64,000 nt of DNA from positions 1-64,000 of the forward strand of contig JAQUYH010000001.1 in assembly GCA_028691955.1 (NCBI GenBank), in the 5' to 3' direction. Position 1 is the first letter of the stretch. Every line of letters starts with the position of its first letter. This stretch comes from Bacilli bacterium. GTDB taxonomy: Bacteria; Bacillota_I; Bacilli_A; RF39; UBA660. Position numbers and translations under genes: made by a program. The notes below the pieces were generated by a model. It was given only the letters and a program-made list of their open reading frames with translations, did no database searches and was not told where the DNA came from. This document shows, in pieces, positions 50,373 through 59,563 of this stretch.

Positions 50373-51551
50373 ATGAAAATATTATCAGTAAACGCAGGCA
50401 GTTCTTCTTTAAAATTTCAACTTTTTGAAATGCCAGAAGAAGAAGTATTAATATCAGGAAACTTTGAAAGAATTGGAATTGATGGAAGTTTTTATACCAT
50501 TAAATTAGATGGAGATAAAATAAAAAAAGAGATTAATTTACCAGATCATAAAGTAGCCTTTGAGATATTAGTTAAAGAACTAATAGATAACAAAATAGTT
50601 TCATCATTAGAAGAAATTAAAGGAATTGGACATAGAGTAGTACAAGGCGGATCATATTTCGATAAAACTGAAATAGTAACAGAAGATATTATATCTAAAA
50701 TAGATGAATTATCAGCTTTAGCGCCCCTTCATAACCCAGCAGCTATCGTTGGTATAAAAGCAGCTCATGAAGTGTTTAAAAACGCTGTCAACACAGTAGT
50801 TTTTGATACAGCTTTTCACCAAACAATGGAAGAAGAAGTATATTTATACGCTCTTCCATATGAGTGGGCAAAAGATTATAAAATAAGAAGATATGGAGCT
50901 CATGGAACAAGTCACAAATATATAGCTGACAGAATGAATGAAATATTAGGAAAAACTGACACAAAACTAATTACTTGCCATATAGGAAATGGTGCTAGTA
51001 TAAGTGCTGTCAAAAATGGAATTTGTATCAACACATCTATGGGTCTTACACCAAACGCTGGCTTAATTATGGGTAGTCGCTGTGGAGATATCGATGCAAC
51101 TATAGTTCCTTATATCATGGATAAACTAAAACTATCAACCAAAGAAATAGATAATATTTTAAATAAACAAAGCGGTCTACTTGGAATAAGTGGAGTTAGC
51201 TCTGATTCAAGAGATATAGAAGAAGGAATTAGTAAAGGAAACGACAGATGCATTTTAGCAAGAAAAATGTATGTTAGAAGAATAATTGACTACATTGCTA
51301 AATATTATGTTGAGCTAGGTGGATGCGATGCTATTATATTCACAGCTGGTGTTGGAGAAAATTCTAAAGAAACTAGAAAAGCAGTGATTGATGGCTTAGA
51401 AGTGTTAGGAATAAAAATAGATGAGGAAAGAAACAAAGTAAGAGGCGAAGAAGTTAAAATAAGTAGTGATGACTCTAAAGTATTAGTTTATGTTATTCCT
51501 ACAAATGAAGAATTAATGATAGCTCGAGATACATACAATTTAGCTAAATAG
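50373..51551 (+). CDS. ackA: Acetate kinase
   Basis: A 392-residue enzyme making ATP and acetate from acetyl phosphate. VNAGSSSLKFQLF (about 5-17), GHRVVQGG (about 88), VVFDTAFHQTM (catalytic Asp, about 145), RRYGAHGTSHKYI, CHIGNGAS (about 204), MGLTPNAGL and FTAGVGENS near 323 are all in place. GAGGAA precedes the ATG. No pta is adjacent; it is followed by nrnA after 14 bases and probably co-transcribed with it. It indicates fermentative acetate production. Confidence 0.97.
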   Translation: MKILSVNAGSSSLKFQLFEMPEEEVLISGNFERIGIDGSFYTIKLDGDKIKKEINLPDHKVAFEILVKELIDNKIVSSLEEIKGIGHRVVQGGSYFDKTEIVTEDIISKIDELSALAPLHNPAAIVGIKAAHEVFKNAVNTVVFDTAFHQTMEEEVYLYALPYEWAKDYKIRRYGAHGTSHKYIADRMNEILGKTDTKLITCHIGNGASISAVKNGICINTSMGLTPNAGLIMGSRCGDIDATIVPYIMDKLKLSTKEIDNILNKQSGLLGISGVSSDSRDIEEGISKGNDRCILARKMYVRRIIDYIAKYYVELGGCDAIIFTAGVGENSKETRKAVIDGLEVLGIKIDEERNKVRGEEVKISSDDSKVLVYVIPTNEELMIARDTYNLAK

Positions 51552-51565
51552 AAAGCAGTGATGAT

Positions 51566-52537
51566 ATGCTAAAAAACATATACAAAGACATTTATAAAAC
51601 AATAAAAAAATATAATAGAATAGTTATAGCTCGTCATATAGGAGCAGATCCTGATGCCTTAGCTAGCCAAATAGCTTTAAGAGATACCATCTTAAATACT
51701 TTCCCTAAAAAAGAAGTATATGCTGTAGGATACCCAGCCAGCAAATTTAAATTTTTAGGAATATTAGATAAGTTTAGTGAAGAATTATATGAAAACTCAT
51801 TATTAATTGTTTTAGACACACCGGACATAAAAAGAATTGACAATGTTGATTACTCAAGATTTAAGCAAATCATCAAAATTGACCATCATCCTTTAGTAGA
51901 TCAGTATGCTAATATAGAATGGATTGATGATAAAGCATCATCTACTAGTCAAATGATAATAGAATTAATGTTTAATTCAAAACTTAAAATAACCAAAGAA
52001 GCTGCTGAAAAATTATATATTGGAGTAGTATCTGATACTAATAGGTTTTTATTTAGCTATACATCTTCTAAAACATTTGAGTTAATATCAAAATTAATTA
52101 AAAAAACCAACATAGATGTTTCATCACTATATGAAGCCCTATATTTAAGACCAATTAAAGAAGTTAAATTTGAAGGTTACATTGCTAACAACATGATTGT
52201 TTCTGAAAATGGATTTGCTTATATTATGATAACAGAAGAGATATTAAGTGAATTTAATGTCGATTCAGCCACTGCAGGAAATGTTGTTAATAATTTTAAT
52301 TATATTGATGAAGTTATCTGCTGGGCCGTATTCTCTATAGATAAAAATAATGACATAATAAGATGTTCAATAAGATCAAGAGGCCCTATAATAAATGAAG
52401 TAGCTAGTCATTATAACGGTGGTGGTCATATATATGCAAGTGGGGTTCGTATTAAAGATGAAGCTGATGTTCAAAAACTAATTGTCGAACTTGATGAAGC
52501 CTGCAGCATATATAAAACAACCAATGAAAAGACATAG
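51566..52537 (+). CDS. nrnA: Bifunctional oligoribonuclease/PAP phosphatase NrnA
   Basis: A 323-residue DHH-DHHA1 phosphoesterase that degrades nano-RNA and 3',5'-pAp. RHIGADPDALASQIAL (motif I, about 23-38), VLDTPDIKR (motif II), IDHHPL (motif III, DHH, about 109-114), a further D in VVSDTNRF, and C-terminal DHHA1 with IRCSIRSRG, NEVASHYNGGGH (GGGH at about 286-296). GTGATGAT provides a modest ribosome site. Follows ackA closely; the 6S RNA gene lies 76 bases after its stop. Confidence 0.95.
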   Translation: MLKNIYKDIYKTIKKYNRIVIARHIGADPDALASQIALRDTILNTFPKKEVYAVGYPASKFKFLGILDKFSEELYENSLLIVLDTPDIKRIDNVDYSRFKQIIKIDHHPLVDQYANIEWIDDKASSTSQMIIELMFNSKLKITKEAAEKLYIGVVSDTNRFLFSYTSSKTFELISKLIKKTNIDVSSLYEALYLRPIKEVKFEGYIANNMIVSENGFAYIMITEEILSEFNVDSATAGNVVNNFNYIDEVICWAVFSIDKNNDIIRCSIRSRGPIINEVASHYNGGGHIYASGVRIKDEADVQKLIVELDEACSIYKTTNEKT

Positions 52538-52578
52538 ATAAATAATTATGTAAAATTATGTAATCGATGCCTAATTTA

Positions 52579-52607
52579 TTGATAAAAAGGCAAACATATG
52601 ATAGAAT
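52579..52607 (+). promoter_or_regulatory. Promoter of 6S RNA
   Basis: TTGATA at 52579-52584, exactly 17 bases, then TAGAAT at 52602-52607; the predicted start at about 52614 coincides with the 5' edge of the long 6S-type stem. Confidence 0.75.
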
Positions 52608-52613
52608 ATAATT

Positions 52614-52785
52614 ATCTAAAGGTAGATGGCTCGTTATGAAAAATCTACACTTATGATATATTGGGAATTTGATTTATAAATGGTGTTGAAAGCCCACAAA
52701 GTCTAGTGGGAATCCTAAAGTTTATAATAATGTACCCACCTGGAAACAGGGTTTTATCGTAGAGCGTTACTTTTAGATGTTAATT
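52614..52785 (+). ncRNA. ssrS: 6S RNA
   Basis: A long hairpin-shaped RNA of about 170 nt that would bind sigma-A RNA polymerase. ATCTAAAGGTA...GGCTC at the 5' end pairs with GAGCGTTACTTTTAGAT at the 3' end (52765-52779), giving the closing stem. Inside are smaller stems, among them GCCCAC with GTGGGAA-type pairing (52692-52713) and a 3' ACCCACCTGGAAACAGGGT segment like conserved 6S sequence. It has its own promoter and terminator and lies beside tcdA, where Bacillus subtilis bsrA also lies next to yrvM (tcdA). Identified by structure and context, not by covariance search. Confidence 0.7.
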
Positions 52786-52792
52786 GAAAAAG

Positions 52793-52822
52793 AATAGTAC
52801 AATACGTACTATTTTTTCTTTT
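52793..52822 (+). terminator. Intrinsic terminator of 6S RNA
   Basis: AATAGTAC pairs with GTACTATT around AATAC, followed by TTTTCTTTT. Confidence 0.9.
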
Positions 52823-52869
52823 GATTGTAAATTATTTAAATATAAGTTATAATCAATGTGGTGGTCAAT

Positions 52870-53562
52870 ATGGAAGAGTGGCAAAGATTAGAATTAGTAA
52901 TAAAAAAGGAAAATATTGATAAAATTAAAAATAAAAAAATACTAGTTATTGGCCTAGGTGGAGTAGGAAGTTATGTTGTAGAATCTTTAGTAAGGTGCGG
53001 TATAGAAAATATCACAATAGTGGATAATGATATTATTGATATAACAAATATTAATAGGCAATTATTAGCTCTTCATTCAACTATTAAAAGAAAAAAAGTA
53101 GATGTTTGTGAAGAAAGAATTTTGGATATTAATCCTAACTGTAGAGTAACTAAAATAGATACTTTTATTACAAAAGACAACATAGATCTTTTATTTAAAA
53201 CTAAAATAGATTACATAATAGATGCGTGCGATTTTATGGAAACAAAAAAAGAACTAATAAAATATAGTATAAAAAATAAGATTAACTTAATTAGTTCTAT
53301 GGGAACAGGCAATAAATTAGACCCAACTAAGTTAGAAATAGTAGATTTAAGAAAAACAGCATATGATCCAATTGCTAAAATATTAAGAAGAATGTTAAAA
53401 GAAGAAAAAATCAAAGAAAAAGTTATGGTTGTTTGTAGTTCTGAGATTCCATTAAAAACAGAAAGCAAAATAATTGGTTCAGTATCCTTTGTAACAAGTG
53501 TGGCTGGACTTTTATGTACAAGCTATGTAATAAATCATATAATAGGTGAAAATAATGATTGA
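52870..53562 (+). CDS. tcdA: tRNA threonylcarbamoyladenosine dehydratase TcdA
   Basis: About 230 residues of the ThiF/E1 fold: VIGLGGVGSYVVESLVRCGI nucleotide loop (VGGVGS is the key part), TIVDNDIIDITNINRQ (DxxxxxxxNxxRQ ATP site) and IDACDFMETK; ends with VTSVAGLLCTSYVI. The enzyme cyclises t6A37 of tRNA to ct6A. The Cys-rich late part (VVCSSE) fits YgdL/YrvM. ATG 52870 has GTGGTGG; TATAAT lies just upstream. Next to 6S RNA as in Bacillus. It overlaps the next gene's leader. Confidence 0.92.
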   Translation: MEEWQRLELVIKKENIDKIKNKKILVIGLGGVGSYVVESLVRCGIENITIVDNDIIDITNINRQLLALHSTIKRKKVDVCEERILDINPNCRVTKIDTFITKDNIDLLFKTKIDYIIDACDFMETKKELIKYSIKNKINLISSMGTGNKLDPTKLEIVDLRKTAYDPIAKILRRMLKEEKIKEKVMVVCSSEIPLKTESKIIGSVSFVTSVAGLLCTSYVINHIIGENND

Positions 53563-54073
53563 AGAATTAAAAAGAATTCTAAAAAATATTAGTGGTAGAG
53601 TAGTTGCTCTTGGTTTTAGGACCGAAAAGTTTGAAAAGATTTTAACCGTTAATACCAATATAACTTCTTTTGATACATTAAACGAAATAAGTAAAAAAGA
53701 AAACAAAATTTTTGGGAAGAAAAAAAAGTTAAGTATCGATAAACTAAGAAAAAAATATGGCAAAAAAAATATTGATGTTGTCATTATTAATTCTGATGCG
53801 ATGACAAAATATATAAGTTACATAATAAAAGAAACGATATATATTGGTAAAAAAGATTTATACATATATGGAAATAAAGAAAACAATTATGAATTTTTAA
53901 AAAAGTATAAAAGATACAAAATAATTACGGAAGAAATGGGCTATAAAGACAATAGTATAATTAAATTAGATATCTCAAAATCTAAAGTTAATAGAGTAAA
54001 AGAAAAAATATATTTAGTAATTGATTTTTTTGATAAAATATTAGAGATGATTAGAGAATTACTTACATATTAA
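53555..54073 (+). CDS. Hypothetical protein
   Basis: A 172-residue, highly basic protein (many Lys). It reads as a small Rossmann-like fold: GRVVALGFRTEKFEKIL at the start, NTNITSFDTL, a lysine-rich linker (KKENKIFGKKKKLSIDKLRKKYG), then DVVIINSDAMTKYISYIIKE, DLYIYGNKEN and a C-terminal helical LVIDFFDKILEMIREL. The G.V..LG and D..I-N-type strands resemble SAM-dependent methyltransferases but the motifs are incomplete. ATG 53555 follows AGGTGA and overlaps the end of tcdA by eight bases, so they are coupled. Confidence 0.6.
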   Translation: MIEELKRILKNISGRVVALGFRTEKFEKILTVNTNITSFDTLNEISKKENKIFGKKKKLSIDKLRKKYGKKNIDVVIINSDAMTKYISYIIKETIYIGKKDLYIYGNKENNYEFLKKYKRYKIITEEMGYKDNSIIKLDISKSKVNRVKEKIYLVIDFFDKILEMIRELLTY

Positions 54074-54097
54074 AAGAGCTTGCTAAAGCCCTTTTTT
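54072..54097. terminator. Bidirectional intrinsic terminator
   Basis: AAAAGAGCTT pairs with AAGCCCTTTT (one mismatch) around GCTA; serves the tcdA operon and the convergent tmcAL gene. Confidence 0.8.
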
Positions 54098-55198
54098 AAT
54101 TACTATTTTTTCATATTCTCTTTTAACAATCTGCTTTTGTTCATCAAAAGAAAGTATAGATATATAAGCATAAGTACTACGAATTTCAATATTTAAATTT
54201 TTAAAGTCCTTATATTTTGTTAATAGAGGAATATCAACATCTTTTTTAATTCTTTTTAAATAGTTCTGCCCCTTACCATTAAAACCTAATATTCTTATAT
54301 ATTCTGTTTTTAAATTCTTAGCTTCTTCTTTAGTAAAACTACATAATATATGAACAAGCATTCTTTTAATTTTATTATATGAATATCTTTTGGTCTTAAC
54401 TTTTAATATAAAATCATCTAATGCTTCACACTCTAAAATGTACTTTTTAAGTCTATATTCAATTCCTTCATCAACTGTTTGATATTTACTAACGTCATCA
54501 GTCAAAATCTTGTATTTTATTATATTAAAATAATTTTCTAAAAATATAGGATTAATTTTTTCCTTAACACCGTTTGGAATAAAACAATTAATCTCTTTCT
54601 TTTCTCTTATTGCTTTTCTAATAGCGCTTGCACTACAAATCTCTTTTAAATCAGTAGAATGATAATCATTAGTTCTTTTAATACAAATAGGCTTAATCTT
54701 ACTATTTAGTCTATTAATTTGTTTAATATAAGCAACACCTAGTATGTCATTAGGAGAATCTAGTGTAATACCAGTATCTTCTTCTATAGCTTTAGCTATA
54801 CTTTTAGGATAACTTAATCCCAAATCTAAATATGATTTAATATTATCAGTGTCCGCATCAGCTATTTTCTTTAAAATTTCAATCTCATCAATTTCACTTC
54901 CAAAAACAATACTATCAACCTTTAAATAATTTAATATTTCAATAGCTCCTTTAGCAAATAAATCAGCGCTTTGACTAGCAAAAACAAAAGGTAGTTCAAC
55001 AACCAAATCCACTCCATACATTAGAGACAACTCTGTTCTATCCCATTTGTTAATAAAAGAAACATCACCTCTTTGGCAAAAATAAGAGTTTATTACTAAA
55101 ACTATTTCATCATTTGGAAACATTTCTTTTGCTTTATTTAAATGATACAAATGACCATTATGAAAAGGATTATATTCACATATTATACCAACAGCCAT
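54083..55198 (-). CDS. tmcAL: tRNA(Met) cytidine acetate ligase TmcAL
   Basis: A 371-residue nucleotidyltransferase-type enzyme (formerly YlbM) that uses acetate and ATP to make N4-acetylcytidine at C34 of elongator tRNA-Met. ICEYNPFHNGHLYHLNKA (HxGH class motif, about 6-23), VINSYFCQRGDVSFI, WDRTELSLMYGVDLVVELP and FASQSADLFAKGAI are all diagnostic. Acetate kinase and acetate metabolism (ackA) are encoded in the same window. Leftward, monocistronic, with GGAGG before ATG 55198. Confidence 0.93.
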   Translation of the reverse strand: MAVGIICEYNPFHNGHLYHLNKAKEMFPNDEIVLVINSYFCQRGDVSFINKWDRTELSLMYGVDLVVELPFVFASQSADLFAKGAIEILNYLKVDSIVFGSEIDEIEILKKIADADTDNIKSYLDLGLSYPKSIAKAIEEDTGITLDSPNDILGVAYIKQINRLNSKIKPICIKRTNDYHSTDLKEICSASAIRKAIREKKEINCFIPNGVKEKINPIFLENYFNIIKYKILTDDVSKYQTVDEGIEYRLKKYILECEALDDFILKVKTKRYSYNKIKRMLVHILCSFTKEEAKNLKTEYIRILGFNGKGQNYLKRIKKDVDIPLLTKYKDFKNLNIEIRSTYAYISILSFDEQKQIVKREYEKIVIKKGL

Positions 55199-55295
55199 AT
55201 ATGCCTCCTAACTAATCTATATTTTAACAAACATTATCAATATTGACAATAAAAGCCTAAAAATATATAATTATAAGCATAAGGAAGTGTGACAT

Positions 55296-55724
55296 ATGGA
55301 TAGTTCTACAAAAAGAGAAATAATACTAGAAAACTATCAAAATCCTACAAATAAAGGATTAATAGAAGATGAAACATATCAAAAAGCTAATATGAATAAC
55401 GAAAGCTGTATAGATGATATCAATTTAATGGTAAAAATAGAAAATAATATTATTAAAGATATCAGGTTTGATGGAGAAGCATGTGCGATATCAACGAGTT
55501 CTACTTCAATAATGATTAATACATTAATTGGTAAAACAGTAGAAGAAGCAAAAGAAATTTATAAGAATTTTACTAACATGATAGATGAAAAAGAGTATAA
55601 CTCTGACTTATTAGAAGAAGCTATAGTATATGATGATATATATAAGCAGCCAAGTCGTAAAAAGTGTGCTTTACTACCTTGGTGGGCATTAGACAAAATA
55701 TTAGGAGAAAACAATGGGAAATGA
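55296..55724 (+). CDS. SufU-like iron-sulfur cluster scaffold / cysteine desulfurase partner
   Basis: A 142-residue IscU/SufU-fold protein: ENYQNPTNKG (about 12-21), Cys38 in NNESCIDD with the following Asp, Cys63 in GEACAISTSSTSIM, and Cys near 128 in PSRKKCALLPWWAL. These three Cys and Asp bind zinc in SufU, which relays sulfur from SufS. AGGAAG precedes the ATG. No sufCDSB genes are in the window; the partner gene here is the small unknown gene that overlaps its end by 11 bases. Classification as SufU rather than IscU rests on the short insertion before the last Cys. Confidence 0.9.
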   Translation: MDSSTKREIILENYQNPTNKGLIEDETYQKANMNNESCIDDINLMVKIENNIIKDIRFDGEACAISTSSTSIMINTLIGKTVEEAKEIYKNFTNMIDEKEYNSDLLEEAIVYDDIYKQPSRKKCALLPWWALDKILGENNGK

Positions 55725-56046
55725 TATATATGTAGCAACTTTAGCTCAAATAGTTTATACTAATGGAAAACCAACCAAAATAAGTGAAATTCGTACAGGT
55801 CGAACTAAAAAAATTTGCTGTTTAAAAAAAGAAGATGGAACAGTAGTAGACTTAAAAAGCCTTGATACCCATTTAATACTTACAGATGAAACTTGTCAAA
55901 ATATAAACTGTGATGAATATTTTGTTGTAAAAATGTCACCAATAGATTATTCAATATTAAAGCCTCTTGATTGGCTTAAGATATTATTGCAAAAAAGAAA
56001 AGCCATAAGAGAATACAATGCTGCTAATTACGTACGCAAATCATAG
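55714..56046 (+). CDS. Hypothetical protein linked to the SufU-like gene
   Basis: 110 residues: beta-rich N-terminal part (VATLAQIVYTNGKPTKISEIRTGRTKKICCLKKEDG; short CC pair near 35), a middle LDTHLILTDETCQNINCDEYFVV with two more Cys, and a C-terminal helix with LDWLKILLQKRKAIREY. The four Cys may bind metal or a cluster. I do not recognise the family. GGAGAA precedes the ATG, which overlaps the SufU-like gene by 11 bases, so the two are translated together and may cooperate in cluster assembly (inference). Confidence 0.6.
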   Translation: MGNDIYVATLAQIVYTNGKPTKISEIRTGRTKKICCLKKEDGTVVDLKSLDTHLILTDETCQNINCDEYFVVKMSPIDYSILKPLDWLKILLQKRKAIREYNAANYVRKS

Positions 56047-56063
56047 TAAATACTATGATTTTT
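56038..56063 (+). terminator. Intrinsic terminator
   Basis: AAATCATAGTA pairs with TACTATGATTT around AA, followed by T residues. Confidence 0.9.
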
Positions 56064-56120
56064 CATTTTATAATTGCTTATTGAATAATTATAATGTATA
56101 ATTATTAAGAGATGATATTA

Positions 56121-57143
56121 ATGAAAAACATATATGCAATAACACTTAATCAACTAGAAGAATACTTTAACAGTAATAGTGAAAAAAAGTTTAAAGCTTC
56201 TCAAGTTTTTGATTGGTTATATAAAAAAAGAGTAACAACTTTTGAAGAAATGACTAATTTAAAAAAAGAACTAATTAATGAGTTAAAAGAAACTTTTAAT
56301 ATATATAAACTAGAAATAATAGATAAAAGAATAGACGAAGATGTTGTTAAATATTTATTTAGACTAAAAGATAATAATAAAATAGAAGCTGTTTTAATGA
56401 AACATAATTATGGCAATAGCTTATGTGTTTCAACACAAGTTGGATGCAATATGGGCTGTGCTTTTTGTGAAAGTGGAAGACTAAAAAAAGTAAGAAACTT
56501 AGAAGTAGATGAAATGGTTTTACAAATACTTCAAATAGAAGGAGATTTAAATATAAGAATAAGCCATGTTGTATTAATGGGAATAGGGGAACCATTTGAC
56601 AATTATGACAACGTTATATCATTTATTGATATCATTAACTCGAATAAAGGCATAGATTTAGGATCAAGACATATAACAATATCAACTTGCGGAATTATAC
56701 CTAAAATAAAAGAATTTATAAATAATGGTAAACAAGTTAATTTAGCAATAAGCCTGCACGCACCTAATGATGAACTTAGAAATAAAATAATGCCCATAAA
56801 TAAAATTTACAATTTAAAAGAATTAATACAAGTAATAAAAGAATACATTACTAAAACAAATAGAAGAGTGACTTTTGAATATATTATGTTAAAAAATATT
56901 AATGATAGTGAGAAGGAAGCATTAGAACTATCCAAACTTTTAAAAGGAATTAACTGCTATGTCAATTTAATACCGTACAATGAAACGAGTCACATTGAAT
57001 TTAAAAAAAGTAGTATGGATACAATATTAAAATTTTACGATATTTTGAAAAAAAATAATATTAATGTCACAATTAGAAGAGAATTCGGATCAAATGTAAA
57101 AGCAGCTTGCGGACAACTAAGATCTCTTTATGAGGAGGAATAA
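56121..57143 (+). CDS. rlmN: 23S rRNA (A2503-C2)/tRNA (A37-C2) methyltransferase RlmN
   Basis: A 340-residue radical SAM methyltransferase. The cluster motif CNMGCAFC (about 109-116) lies after VCVSTQVG, with GIGEPFDNYD (about 157), HITISTCGI, LAISLHAPND, and the catalytic Cys near the C-terminus in KAACGQL. TmRNA-like N-terminal QVFDWLYKKR is the usual Elp3-adjacent segment. ATG 56121 is preferred to ATG 56112 because GAGATGAT precedes it at normal distance. First gene of rlmN-prpC-prkC-rsgA-rpe. Confidence 0.95.
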   Translation: MKNIYAITLNQLEEYFNSNSEKKFKASQVFDWLYKKRVTTFEEMTNLKKELINELKETFNIYKLEIIDKRIDEDVVKYLFRLKDNNKIEAVLMKHNYGNSLCVSTQVGCNMGCAFCESGRLKKVRNLEVDEMVLQILQIEGDLNIRISHVVLMGIGEPFDNYDNVISFIDIINSNKGIDLGSRHITISTCGIIPKIKEFINNGKQVNLAISLHAPNDELRNKIMPINKIYNLKELIQVIKEYITKTNRRVTFEYIMLKNINDSEKEALELSKLLKGINCYVNLIPYNETSHIEFKKSSMDTILKFYDILKKNNINVTIRREFGSNVKAACGQLRSLYEEE

Positions 57144-57144
57144 T

Positions 57145-57891
57145 ATGGAAAGTTTTTTTATAACAGATCCTGGTATAGTAAGAGACCATAATGAAGATAG
57201 TGTTACTGTAACTAAAAACCTAAATGGCGAATATTTATTAGCAGTAGCTGATGGAATGGGTGGTCATAGAGGTGGAGAAATAGCTTCAACAATAGCTATA
57301 ACTCATATAGAAGAATCATTTAAAAAAATAAATAAACTTGGAAATAAAGAACAAGCAATAGAATTCATTAAAAACATAGTTAGTGAATCAAATTTGTTAA
57401 TATATGAATATACCAAAATTCACCCTGAAAGTACTGGAATGGGAACAACAATTGTTCTTTCAGTAGTAACAAAAGAATACTTATTATTTGGAAATATTGG
57501 AGATAGTTCAGGATATGTATTTAAAAACAAAAAAATGCATAAAATTACAACTGATCATACATTAGTAAATTTACTAGTTAAATCAGGAGAATTAACACCA
57601 GAAGAAGCTCAAAACCATCCAAGAAAAAATGTTTTAATGAAAGCTCTAGGCGCTAGTGAAACAGTTGAAATGGATGTATTTGATGTAGAAACAGATGTAG
57701 AAGGGGTCTTTCTTTGTAGTGACGGACTTACAAACATGTTAACTGAAGAGCAAATAGCACGAGTTTTAGAAGAAAAATTATCAATAGAAGAAAAATTAAA
57801 GAAACTAATATGTAAAAGCAATAATCGTGGTGGATTAGATAATATTGCCATTGCTTACCTAATAAAGGATGGTGAAAAACATGATAGCTAA
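57145..57891 (+). CDS. prpC: PP2C-family Ser/Thr phosphatase PrpC/Stp
   Basis: A 248-residue metal-dependent phosphatase that opposes PrkC. Motifs: SFFITDPGIVRDHNEDS (R/NED, about 3-17), LAVADGMGGHRGGEIAS (DGMGGH, about 33-48), GTTIVLSVV, GNIGDSSGYVF (about 114), and FLCSDGLTNML with a final DNIAIAYLI. All metal-binding Asp are present. ATG 57145 follows GAGGAGG right at the rlmN end. Its 3' end overlaps prkC by 11 bases, as expected for a kinase-phosphatase pair. Confidence 0.95.
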   Translation: MESFFITDPGIVRDHNEDSVTVTKNLNGEYLLAVADGMGGHRGGEIASTIAITHIEESFKKINKLGNKEQAIEFIKNIVSESNLLIYEYTKIHPESTGMGTTIVLSVVTKEYLLFGNIGDSSGYVFKNKKMHKITTDHTLVNLLVKSGELTPEEAQNHPRKNVLMKALGASETVEMDVFDVETDVEGVFLCSDGLTNMLTEEQIARVLEEKLSIEEKLKKLICKSNNRGGLDNIAIAYLIKDGEKHDS

Positions 57892-59563
57892 AGGTCAAAA
57901 AATAAATGATAGATATGAAATAGTTAGATTAATAGGTGAAGGCGGTATGGCTAATGTTTATTTAGCCCTAGATACTATCTTGAATAGATATGTAGCTGTT
58001 AAAATATTAAGAGGTGATCTAGCTAATGATGAAAAATTTGTAAGAAGATTTCAAAGAGAAGCTATATCAGCTAGTTCTTTAACACACCCAAACATTGTAG
58101 AGATATATGATGTTGGAGTAGATGATGGACAATATTTTATAGTCATGGAATTTATTGAAGGAAAAACCTTAAAAAGCTTAATAAAAAAAAGAGGAGCTTT
58201 ATCTATTCCAGAAGTAATAGACATAATGCTGCAATTAACATCAGCTTTAGCTTGTGCTCATAATAGTTATATTATTCATCGTGATATTAAACCACAAAAT
58301 GTTTTAATACTAGAGGATGGTAGAGTAAAAATAACTGACTTTGGTATTGCTATGGCGCTTAATAAAGAAGAAGCTACGCAAACAAATTCGGTAATGGGAT
58401 CCGTTCACTACTTACCTCCAGAACAAGCAAATGGTAGTGGTTCAACTATTAAAAGTGATATTTATTCATTAGGAATTTTAATGTATGAATTATTAACTGG
58501 ACATGTTCCTTTTAGAGGTGATAATGCTGTAGAAATTGCCATTAAGCAAATGAAAGAACCAATTCCTAGTATTTGCAAAGAAAATTCGGACATTCCGCAA
58601 AGTATTGAAAATATTATTTTAAGAGCAACAGCCAAAAATCCTAAAAACAGATATGACAGTGTTAATGAAATGTATGAAGATGTTAAAAAAAGTTTAGACC
58701 CAGAAAATATAAACCAAGCACGAATAGTTTATAGTTATCCAGAACATGAACTAGAGGCTACAAAAGAATTGAAAGATTTAAAAGAGGAAATAGTGAAAGC
58801 TGATATAAAAGAAAAAAAGAAGAAACGTTCTAAATTGAATTTAGCCCTTATTATATCTGGGTCATTATTTATGGTACTTTTGACCATAGCCGGCATATCA
58901 ATTATTTTCTATCCTATGTTTACGAAAGTAGCAGAGGTTGAAATACCAGATGTTTCAGGAAAAAGTTTAGTAGAAGCAGAAACAATATTAAAAGATGCTG
59001 GTTTTTCTGTAAACACTGAAACAGAAGAAAAAAATGACAATGAAATAGAGGAAGGACTAGTTATCGGAACAAGTCCAATAGTTGGAAGAACAGTAAAAAA
59101 AGGAACAGAAATAACTTTAGTAGTTTCTATTGGAGAAAAAGGATTTACTTTAGATGATTTTACCGGTAAAAATTATTATGAGGTAGAAGCAAATTTGAAA
59201 GCTGAAGGAATGTATGTTATCACTGAAAAACAAGAAGTCGATGACAACACAACAGCCGAAGAAAACATCATAATTAGCCAAAATCCAGTGGCTGGAACAA
59301 GAGTTAGTGAAGGAGATACCATAACTTTATATATTCCTGATATTATTACAGAATATCCTGACTTTACTGATGGAACATGGACAATAGGTGATATTGAAAC
59401 ATTCTGTGCAACATATGATATAACTTTAACTACAGATTATGAAATAACAGATACATATACTGATGGTGCCATAATTAGTCAAAGTAGAGCAGCAGGTAGC
59501 AAGGTAATGCCAACGACTCTAAGAATAGTTGTCGCACAAACTCCAGCTGAGGAAGAAGAATGA
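57881..59563 (+). CDS. prkC: PASTA-domain Ser/Thr kinase PrkC/Stk
   Basis: A 560-residue membrane kinase. Kinase domain (about 8-270): LIGEGGMANVYLA P-loop, VAVKIL, HRDIKPQNVLI catalytic loop, DFGIAMA and a PPEQANG activation-loop end. TM helix at about 323-345. Outside are three PASTA domains (about 350-555; VEIPDVSGKSLVEAET, FTLDDFTGKNYYEVEA, EYPDFTDGTWTIGDIETF), which sense muropeptides or lipid II. Ends acidic (EEEE). ATG 57881 follows AAGGATGG. Together with prpC it regulates wall synthesis and growth. Confidence 0.96.
   Translation: MIAKGQKINDRYEIVRLIGEGGMANVYLALDTILNRYVAVKILRGDLANDEKFVRRFQREAISASSLTHPNIVEIYDVGVDDGQYFIVMEFIEGKTLKSLIKKRGALSIPEVIDIMLQLTSALACAHNSYIIHRDIKPQNVLILEDGRVKITDFGIAMALNKEEATQTNSVMGSVHYLPPEQANGSGSTIKSDIYSLGILMYELLTGHVPFRGDNAVEIAIKQMKEPIPSICKENSDIPQSIENIILRATAKNPKNRYDSVNEMYEDVKKSLDPENINQARIVYSYPEHELEATKELKDLKEEIVKADIKEKKKKRSKLNLALIISGSLFMVLLTIAGISIIFYPMFTKVAEVEIPDVSGKSLVEAETILKDAGFSVNTETEEKNDNEIEEGLVIGTSPIVGRTVKKGTEITLVVSIGEKGFTLDDFTGKNYYEVEANLKAEGMYVITEKQEVDDNTTAEENIIISQNPVAGTRVSEGDTITLYIPDIITEYPDFTDGTWTIGDIETFCATYDITLTTDYEITDTYTDGAIISQSRAAGSKVMPTTLRIVVAQTPAEEEE

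Noticed and set aside
52538-52613. tmRNA or RNase P RNA in the nrnA-tcdA gap
   Set aside because: No CCA-ended tRNA-like domain or tag reading frame, and no P4-type conserved RNase P sequence; the closing stem fits 6S better.
53555-54073. SAM-dependent methyltransferase call (TrmK-like) for the gene after tcdA
   Set aside because: Only fragments of the fold are visible, with no complete SAM motif; left as hypothetical.
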